A stretch of 64,000 bases of DNA from Lampris incognitus (Eukaryota > Chordata > Actinopteri > Lampriformes > Lampridae), in contig NC_079214.1 in the NCBI RefSeq assembly GCF_029633865.1, forward strand, positions 27,254,224-27,318,223, written 5' to 3'. Positions 51,701 through 61,000 of this stretch are shown one piece after another (within the stretch, counting starts at the first letter, position 1; every line of letters begins with the position of its first letter). Below the pieces are notes generated by a model. It saw only the letters and a list, made by a program, of their open reading frames with translations, searched no databases and was not told the DNA's origin. The position numbers and the translations under genes were made by a program.

Positions 51701-51923
51701 ACAGACACAAGGGGTCCAGGAGAGGATGACACATCAGAGGAAGAAATGCGTAGAACTGGTTTGGGTAGTTATTGAACTGAGGCCCCGAGGAGAAATGGCA
51801 CATATTTACCTCTACAGTGAGGAAGATTTCCTCCAGATGCCCCGCAAAATTCTCCATCTCCACAACCTTCTCTTGCAATTTATTCTGGGTAATGCTAATC
51901 TCATTCTGAAAACAGTTGAAAGT

Positions 51924-51960
<37 letters not shown>

Positions 51961-52147
51961 AATAAACATGGTTTGTTGTGGGCATTCCTCTATAACCATA
52001 CCATTATGTGTCAAACAGTGTTTTATATTAACATGGTAGTTAACACTCTATTGACCCCCTCACACTAACCTCCTCAGTCTCATCTTTGCTGAGGGCTTCC
52101 TCTGTGATCACATCCAGGCTGCCTCCTCTGATCTCATACAGGTCCAT
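45751..52147 (-). CDS. FSD2: Fibronectin type III and SPRY domain-containing protein 2, short N-terminus
   Basis: FSD2 (minispryn) is a muscle-enriched scaffold related to TRIM proteins and reported with the myospryn/ryanodine-receptor complex. Coding exons from the 5' end: 52147-52070, 51905-51810, 51627-51394, 51179-51157, 50843-50722, 49626-49462, 49285-49151, 48974-48821, 47908-47775, 47347-47215, 46891-46715, 46000-45751. They total 1701 nt, 566 residues, all phases closing. Residues about 27-145 are coiled coil ([34 protein letters not shown]). FN3 domains lie at about 185-284 ([20 protein letters not shown]) and 286-380 ([17 protein letters not shown]). B30.2/SPRY lies at about 385-566 ([35 protein letters not shown]). 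The ATG at 52147 (MDLYEIRGG) is preceded by a splice acceptor at 52170. Human FSD2 has about 749 residues; a roughly 180-residue N-terminal region is not found here. Confidence 0.95.
47045..47142 (+). mobile_element. L2 LINE 3' tail fragment
   Basis: A short block (CAGATTCCTTGTATGTGTTA, TAATAAAAGCGATTCTGATT) has the same layout as the tails at 34905 and 37000. It lies in an FSD2 intron, antisense to the gene. Confidence 0.68.
47909..48820. other. FSD2 intron, no feature beyond a short (GT)n
   Basis: No exon or repeat family is seen; a (GT) run stands at 48785-48802. A + strand open frame at 47764-48138 is antisense to an FSD2 exon and intron. Confidence 0.45.
50018..50334 (-). mobile_element. 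SINE family B, tRNA-derived, full length
   Basis: The minus strand begins with a tRNA-like head (GGTGGCCCAATGGTAAGC, GGGTTCGAACCCC). The body (TTTGCATGTTCTCCC, CGGTTTCCTCCCACCATC) and the tail (GGGTTAAATGCAGAGAAC, TTCCCCACAAGGATTAATC) follow. It lies in the FSD2 intron between 49626 and 50722, in the same orientation as the gene. Confidence 0.85.
51928..51957. repeat. (CA)n microsatellite
   Basis: About 15 CA units just upstream of an FSD2 coding exon, ending near its splice acceptor side. Confidence 0.95.
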
Positions 52148-52468
52148 GACAGGAAAGGGAAGTAGAAACCTGAAAGACTGTGCGAGGACAAATTCCATGT
52201 TTACAATCAATTACTGCTACAATGCTGCAATAGGTAGCTTTTGAAAACAGTGTATCACTTTACTCTTACTCACAGTCATTCAGATTAACGATAGCCTTAA
52301 GACTATTCAGGGATATGCATAATGAATAAAGTTAGCAGTAGCAGCAGCATCACAGATCTGTTCCAAGTACGTTGTCGATGCTTGAACGTTTTAACATGCT
52401 GGCAGAAATATTTCTTAACTTAGACAAATTCAAAAAAAAATAATTATGAGAACATAATGGGTATTTAC

Positions 52469-52560
52469 CTGGGTGTAGAATCACTTAACCATTCCCTTCT
52501 AAATGACTTTCAAATGTCGATTACGAGTGTTCGTCGAGCCAACAGTGTGGCCTAATGTGG
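52469..52560 (-). other. FSD2: FSD2 non-coding 5' exon (3' end defined, 5' end approximate)
   Basis: A consensus donor (CACCCAG|GTAAAT on the minus strand, boundary at 52469) pairs well with the acceptor at 52170 in front of the start codon. The exon contains a four-codon upstream frame, ATG GTT AAG TGA, at 52492-52481. The transcription start is unknown, so the right edge is a guess. Confidence 0.5.
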
Positions 52561-52909
52561 ACCTAGCACTTGTGACAAAAATAGACAAACCCAAGACAGC
52601 TCAAATATCAAAAAGGATGTTTTCTGGAGGGTAATGTAAGCAATGCATTGAATTAAATACATTATAATAGACACATTATAACATTGAGGTTGTTTTTTTT
52701 TTACTGTAACATTGGCGTCACCGTTATACTAAGAATCACTTAATGCTGTAGTATTACAAAAGAGCAATTTCCTGAACACGTGACTCAAAGGGTTTTTCCC
52801 CCACGTGACTCAAAGGTCAAAGTTGGACGCCGCTCCAGACCGACGTCATACAAATGGCGGACGCTGTAAACAGGCAACGACATCAAGACACAAACCTTGC
52901 ACCTTTAAC
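52561..52909. promoter_or_regulatory. FSD2-WHAMM head-to-head promoter region
   Basis: The two start codons are 763 bp apart on opposite strands. The WHAMM side has CACGTGACTCAAAGG twice (52777-52791 and 52802-52816, 25 bp apart), each an E-box of the CACGTGAC type. A CRE-like GACGTCAT (about 52842-52849) and a YY1-like AAATGGCGG at 52852-52860 follow, the latter typical of a region just downstream of a start site. Confidence 0.6.
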
Positions 52910-55453
52910 ATGTCTAAGATGAATAACGTCGAGTTTGAGCGTTTAGATAGCTTGGAGGGCTGGGTCGCTATTAAAAGTAACCTGTTTGAAGAAAAAGAGA
53001 CGTTTAAGCTGGGATTTATAGTGCAGTGGAATGTGATCGAGTCCAAGTTTGCTGTCACCTGTCACAACAGAACACTGCAACGGCAGAAACGTAAAGACGA
53101 AGTCGTGGTCGGTGACAAAGAGACGAGCTGGGCTGGACTGTTCTCTGTAAACGACCTGGGAAATATTCATCAACAGCTAACGTGCGTTGCCGATGTCTTA
53201 GGACCTTATTTTCCCGATTTATCCGAGTTTGAAGAGGGGAATATTTGGGACTTGATATTCCCGAGTCGGAGATCGAGTCTGGACGACGGTTTAAGGGATT
53301 TTGACATGTCCTGTCGAAGACTTGAAAAATATTTCAGCACGGCTATTGATGTCTGTGGGCGCAAGATAGTGCTCGACTTGTTGTTCTCACAGGACGAGCG
53401 AGATGTCGACGAATACTTCGAAAATCTACAGGAGTTTAAGAAGAAGACGTTACAGGAAGAGGTGTCGAGGGCAAAGGACCACCTGCGAAGAGTGAGACGC
53501 TTTAGTATAACTGTGTGCCTGTTCTGCCGACATGTCATTTAGCGCAAATTTTTAATCACAATAATTAAACCAAAATTTACGACCGTTGAAAATTATGACC
53601 ATGGAGACTTTACCGAATATGCGCATGCGCAATGACGCTTGGTAGGCCCACTTGGGTAGGATGCAATGTTAGAACAGTGCTTGCTTACATTTGCGGTCAA
53701 TACCACCAGTTTAGATAGGTGTTCCATCATGTCATCCAACCCATCGAGTGGTCCTACCAAGTGTGATTATAAATGTGCGAGTTTGGATTTGGGCTGGCTG
53801 GGAGTATGAATTTGCGCTTTGACATTTCAACAAGTAAGAGAAAACTCACTAGAACACAGGACTCCTAGTTTCACTTTAACGGATCGACATAACTATGCCC
53901 GATTCATACATTCAGTGTTCAGACGATTTGTCCTACCTTGTCGAAATGTCCAACCTAGTTGAACTCACAACTAATTCTACTCCGACCCTAAACCGCGCAT
54001 GCGCAATAACACTGAAAACCTACTCGGTAAGTAGATTAAATGGTAGAACACATGTATAGTTAAGTTAGGATCTCAGATATTGATAGCTATATCCTTAAAT
54101 GTATCTACTACTACTACTACTACTACATGTGTCCTTTAAATGTATAATGATCAGAATCAGATTTATTGGCCATGTAAGTTTGCACACACATGCCATTTGA
54201 CTCCAGCAGCGTGGCTCTCTGTACTTAACATAGAATAACAACACAACAATCTTCAGATATATGCACAAGGATTGACTATATACAGTCGAAATAAGAGGCA
54301 ATGAAATGCATTGGTGCAGATAATAGTTCAGAGATGCTGGAAGCTGGTTACTTACATACATGCCTGAGGTAGATGGACATGACAGAGTGTACCAGTATAT
54401 GTACAATGTACATTATATGCAGCGTGGTTGGATTTATTTGACAATGTTAAGTGTTCAATTGAATGACAGCCCGCAGAAAGAAACTGTTTTTATATCTGGT
54501 TGTTTTGGTGTACGATGCTTTGTAGCACCTACCAGAGGGGAGGAGTTGGAACAGGTTGTGACCAGGGTGTGATGGGTCTGCAGTGATGTTGCCTGCCTGT
54601 TTCCTGACTCTGGAGGTGTATAAGTCCTGAATGGAGGGCAGGTTAGCACCACTGATTTTCTCTGCAGACCTAACTGTCCGTTGTAGTCTGTCCCTGTCCT
54701 GTTTGGTGGCCGATCCAAACCAGACAGTGGTGGATGTGTAGAGGACAGACTGGGTTATTGCAGAGTAGAACTGAATCAGCAGTTCCTGAGGCAGGTCGAA
54801 TTTCCTGAGCTGGTGGAGAAAGTATATCCTCTGCTGGGCCTTTTTGATGATTGTCTATGTTGGATGCCTACCTTAAGTCCTGGGAGATTGTGGAACCCAG
54901 AAATCTGGGTGAGAATGATCCTTTTTCTGCTACATGTCGAGCACTACATTTCTGCCAGAAATTATTCTTATTGTTGCATTATATAAGTTATTTATTATTT
55001 CCCCAGAAATGATACACACAAAGTTGAAGAATTGACAGGTTAAATTTGTTTATTTACTCCGGGAAGTCAAGGATGAAGTCATTTTCAGGAACCTGGAAGT
55101 TGTATGATTATCTCTATATCAAGATGTGGGCTCATCAGTTGGTGTGCAACTAATTTCTTTAGTTTACTATACTGTATCTGTGAACCGTATACTGATATAC
55201 ACCGTGTTGGGGGAAAAAAAAGAGAAAGAAATGCATGATTAAAAAAAACATAATTTGGTGTACTCATCAGAGAGCATCAGAAAGTTTTGTTGTAAATCAT
55301 TGTAAATCACATTTTGGTGGCCTTACGCATACAAAATAGGAAGTGATTGTAAGAAAACGGCTTGTAACAGGTGTCTGAAATTCAGATTTGATCAGAAATG
55401 TAAAGTGCTTTGAGTGGCTGTTGCAGCTAGAAAAGCGCTATATGAAATGCAAC

Positions 55454-55490
<37 letters not shown>

Positions 55491-56858
55491 GTTTCTTGCA
55501 AAACAAGAGAAAACATTTAGAAATATCCTGTGATCACATCCCTTACACATTAAAGAATAAAACCGAATTGACAAAAAACACCAGAGGTTTTCCAAAGCTT
55601 CAGCATCTTGATGTTCTATAGCCTATAGTTGGAGAGCTCTGAGTTTGGCATACTAATTATCAATAGCAGCTTGCTGCAAAGCTTGTTTTTTTTTTCCTTT
55701 TTTTTTTTGGTGCCATTTCCCTGCGCATCACAAGTATAACAAAAAGATTAGGTCTAAGGCAAAGATCTTACAGATCAAAGAATAATCTAGTTTTTGTATC
55801 CCTAACCCCAACTCCCTCCCCACAGCTTCTGCAGCGCCACAGTGAGGTTGACAGAATGGTTCTGCTCCTCAGCATCTACCAGGAAGAGGACCAGGCCTAC
55901 CACGAGCTGGTCACAGTCGCCACCACCTTCTTTCAGTACCTACTCCAGCCATTCAGAGACATGAGAGAGCTTGCCTGCCTCTACAAGATGGAGATCCTGG
56001 TAAATATAGATTCATACATGACAGCTGTTGGCTTCAATATGCCAGATATGTTTTACAATGAAGGTTTCAATCACAAAACTCTGGAAAACTTTTGTTTAAT
56101 AGTGAACTATGGAGCTATTAAAATCCATAACTCAAAGAAAGCCTGTCATACGCTGATTTTTAGAGAAATATGAAATGTTAGCACACAATTCACGGCATTA
56201 AATTACTTGTAATATTCTTGTATCTGCCACATATTGCCAGTGTTTTTTATCCAAAGCTCCGGCAGTAAATTTCAGAATGCAAAAATATCATCTACACTAA
56301 ATCCCCATGTAATCAAAGGCAGTACTAATGTGGCAACAGAAGCATACTGCAATTTTGATTGCGCCTCTACACTAATATTAACATAATTAAATGTGTGTAA
56401 CAATGAACACATTAATTTTTCTGTTGCAATTCAATATGAAATATCCCTATATGGGGTGCCCCGGTGGTTCACCAGGTAGAGCATGTACTACATAAGGCTG
56501 AGTCCTTACTACAGTGGCGTGGGTTTGAATCTGGCCCGGGCCCTTTGCTGCATGTCATTCTCTCCCCTGCCTTTCCTGTCTCCTTTGTCTCTCTCTAATA
56601 CCACTATCAAATAAAGGTGAAAAATGCCAAAAAAAAATCCCTATGTGTAATTCCTTTGATTACAATATATAACCATGCTGTTCCAGGTTGTTAATTTTAT
56701 AATTTGTTATTCATGATTGGCCATTAACGGGGGGTGTTGGTATTCCAACTACTTCATGGTGTATTTGAACAGCACGTAGGAGTCCATCTGGTGTAATGGG
56801 GAAATCCCTATCAGAGATGGAAATGACTATAAATATCCATTTTCTTATTACACTTTCG

Positions 56859-56894
<36 letters not shown>

Positions 56895-57969
56895 TACAGA
56901 GTAGAAGCATTTTAATAATTAAATGACTAAAAGTCAAATATGTGTGTGCGAGGTAATTGTAAAGAAAAAAAATTATATTGAATCCCTGAGTGCCAAGCAG
57001 CCAACTATTCTGTTTACTGTTGTCCTCCGCAGAAGTCATTGGATTTTGAGGAGTTGGGTCCTAAGAGAATTGCAACTCTGGAGAAGGAGGCGGAAGAATG
57101 GAGGAGACGAGCAGAGGACGCAGTCTCCTCAATTCAGGACATCACCGTTAGCTATTTTGTACAGACCTCAAAGGCCCTGGCTGGTACTCTGTGCTTTTAA
57201 TTGGTTTGGTTGTTACATTTGCGACTGTATGTACATATGATTGCAGGCACTGAGGAAGCACACTGGTACATATAGGTTGGACCATGATGTGTATACCTGA
57301 CTTAAATCATTAGTTTTGCATGTATGCCAGTTCATAAACCTATTAGTTTGCTACATCCCTATTTTAAAATTACATGTACTTGTGTAGCCATTTACAATCT
57401 TCAGTGTTATCAATTATTGTGTTCATGTTCAGGTATGTTAAAGCAGATGGAAGAGGATAAGTGTCGTTTTGGACCTGCTGCTTGGGCATCAGCCACTCCT
57501 AGACTCGAGAAACTGCGCTTCCTATTGGCCAAAGAAACCCTGCAGCATATGAGAGCCACAGAGATGTGCCTCAACCGCAAAAAAGACAGCATCAGAGAAA
57601 GAGTATGTGTCTTACTATGTTTTGATTAACAAAAGCTACAGCATGACATTTCATGTAGGATCTCTAATTTTGCAATTTGTCAGTAGATTCCAAGTTGGCA
57701 TACCCAACGCTTTCTGTATTGACAGGGCTTTAGCTATCTCTTCAAATTTCACTCAGCAGTGTTGTGGTTGATCAAGTTTTTTTTTACCTTGTGTGATGCT
57801 CTAACACTGTTTGAGTGTCTGTACCAGAGAGATGTGGCAGTGCCTACTTGCTCTAGTATACATCTTGCTTGGTATTCCAGACTGATCTGAATCTCTGGCT
57901 GCCACAGGCCTTTGATCTATTTATAAAGTCTGACTAGAAAAACAGAAAATCCCCTGATACATCCCCACA

Positions 57970-58041
<72 letters not shown>

Positions 58042-61000
58042 GTGTTTGTGTGTGTGTGTGACGATACAAACTGTATATTTGTCTGTGAAAAAAGTGTATT
58101 GCTTTTCTGATTTGCTTAGACATTTTGTATGCATCACAGTCTATGAAAAAGCATCTCAAGCAGTGTAGTGGTTTAGGATAGATAGCATGTTGTGCATTTC
58201 AAGGTTTGCCGGGCAACAATTTTAACACTTTCAACCTCATGCAGCAACATCATTCATCCGATTAAGCTCCTTAAAAATCAGGTTTGAGAATGTTGGTTTC
58301 AGTTACCACTGTGAAATCCACATGAACCTTGACAGAGACAGCTGTGTGTGAATCTGTATAATGAGATCAGTGAGCTACACCTACGCAAATGCTATCCGTG
58401 AAGTACTGGCACCAGCAGAACTCAGGGGCACCCTCATGTGTGCATGTCTGCCTGTGCTTATCATAGTGGGAATGTGTTTTACGAGTGTATGTCTGTTTGG
58501 AAAAGGCTAAAAAGGCCGCCGGTTTTGTCTGTTGTTGTTTTTTGTTTTGTATTTGTTTTTTTTTTGTTTTTGTTTTTTTAAAGTTTTCTCACCACTTCAC
58601 TGTCCAGCAACAGTTTCATATTCAGTGTGTGTGTGCTTTGTATTTGGCACAACCTCAGCATCCAGGAAATGGCCTTAGCCTTTCTCCTTTGTTGTGGCAT
58701 AGTTGGAAGGTCTTGGCAAGGACTGTGGACCACTGTCTGGGTCTGCATCTAGTAGCGGCCAGCAGCAGAAGACCGTGGACCAGCTAGAGCTGCAGTTTTA
58801 TGAGGCCCAGTTGGAACTCTACGACACCAAATTCGAGATCCTGAAAAACGAGGAGCAGCTGCTGGTGGCCCAGATAGACACCCTGCGAAGGCAGATTAGA
58901 GGTACTCTATAGCTTTGATGGGCTAGAGGGTGTTACATTATGTATGTATGAAAGACAAAATGGCTTGTGGCTCAGTGGCGAGACTAAGAGTAGATACTAG
59001 TCATTCTGTTTCATGGGGTGAGGGTGAAGAGGAATTTATCATACCTCCTACCTGAGCAGTGTGTGAGTCACAATGTCGAACTGGTAAGTTATACCATTGG
59101 AATTAATGACTGTGTACCAACCAAAAAAACTGTCATTCATAGGTCCACCAAACCGACTCCAGATGTCAGTTCATTATGCCTAAAAGTTCAGAGTACAAAA
59201 CGAAGCCAAGCACAGAAAGCAGAGTGCAAAAAGAAGAGGGAAAGAAAAGGGGAGATATTAAGCTTGTCTGAGAGTGTAAACATATGTTTTAGCAAACACT
59301 ACAATCTGTACCACTAGCAGAAGCTTTCAGTATGTTCTGCTCAAATTTTAAATAATAATGTAATATCGTACAAAGTTTGTTTACTTTTGGGAAACATTTT
59401 GTGTGAATTCTCCCTAATTGCTGCTCCTGAGGTTTGAGATGTTTGCTTTCATGCAGTTGTGTGTGTGTGTGTGTGTGTGGGGGGGGCGGTGAAAGGAGGT
59501 TATCACTAGGCCATGCAGCCCCTCATAGTAGTTCCTACTAAAAACAATGAATTAAAATGTAGCAACGCAACAAGGTAGGTTTTGATTCATATTTAGGCTG
59601 AAGATGTGTTTGTCCATAAACACTGTGCTGTAAGTCAGCACTGTTAGTGTTATATACATGCTTCTCGGAGGAGGGTCTGATGTTGATGTTGATTTTGATT
59701 TTGGTGCACATGCCAGGAAGTGAATGGCCAGTAACATGTAAATGTAGCTTACCCTTTAGAGTGACAAGAGTCGTTCCTGATTTTAGAATTGAAGGAGGAA
59801 GTGGTGTATTATGACGTGTGCGAGGATCCAGAGGAGTTAAGGAGCCTGGTCCACACAGGCATACAGCAGCTAGGCTCTACCGATGTCAATCAGCTGAGAA
59901 GACGCCTACAGACACTAGAGACCAAGAGAGGCAACATCTGTGCCAGGCGAGCTTACCTCCGCAACAAGAAGGTAAGGGTGTGTGGGCAATACTGTTGCAC
60001 CTGTGAACTTGCACCTACATATTAATTTAGTATATACATACATATGTGTATGTACATGTACAGATGTGTACATACATAGCAGTCATGTGTGCCCAATGAT
60101 TGCTGGGACAGGCTCCTGCATCCCCGCAACCCTGAGAGTAGGATAAGCAGTTTCGATAATGGATGGATGGATGGATGGATACATGTAGACATATACACTA
60201 TAATATATATATATATAAAATGTATATGCATGATTTATTGGAACTCAAGAGGCAGAATGTATCACTTTATGTGCCTGTAGGATCAGTGCATGGAGGCCCA
60301 TGAGCAGAAGCAGCATACAGCTGAGGAAAGCTCCATACATTTCAAACAGCACCATCAAGTCCACCTGGTGAGTCACCATGGCAACAAGGTGAATGCACCT
60401 ACGGAATTGTCCGTACAGGACATAGGTTGCAAATGAAATTAAATCATTGTCTCTCTCACTGTTGGTGTTCTCCCTCTTCTGTCTACCTCGCTTGTCTACA
60501 GAGGCGAGAAATGAAGAAAGAAGAGGAGCAGAGGAGGAAGGAGTGGGTGGACCAGGAGAGAGAGAAGACCCTCAGTCGACTACGATCCTTCAGAGAGGTC
60601 AGGCTCTCTTACTCTGTTCTCTTCCTCTGTAGTGTCTTTCTTCTTTTAATAAAGTCCCAGAAGTCCCTGCTCCATACTGTCTAGCTTTTTCCCTATTTAT
60701 CATTTTCTTTATGCAGCAGCATCTTAGCTATGTGTCCATGCATGAATGTGCATGTTTGTGCCTATGGGCACTGTCTCCAAAGCATCTCAGTCACTGATGA
60801 GACAATAAATGTCACTGACTGGTGAGCCCTATTTAAAGCCAAAAGCTTTAGACTAATGTGAGGGTGGAATCTTCTCTTTTTGTTTCCCTGTCATACCTAA
60901 ATTCGTTTCCTCTTCTTTCTTTTTCTTTTTTTTTTGCCTGCCACTTCCTTCCGTCCCTTTAATTTACCAAGAAGCGACAGGGCCAGTATGTCCTGAAGAC

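Noticed and set aside
52910-53491. Assignment of the last gene to JMY
   Set aside because: JMY and WHAMM are paralogues, but YQEEDQAYHELVTVATTFFQ and SIQDITVSYF match WHAMM better. The neighbours FSD2 and PDE8A belong to the human WHAMM block.
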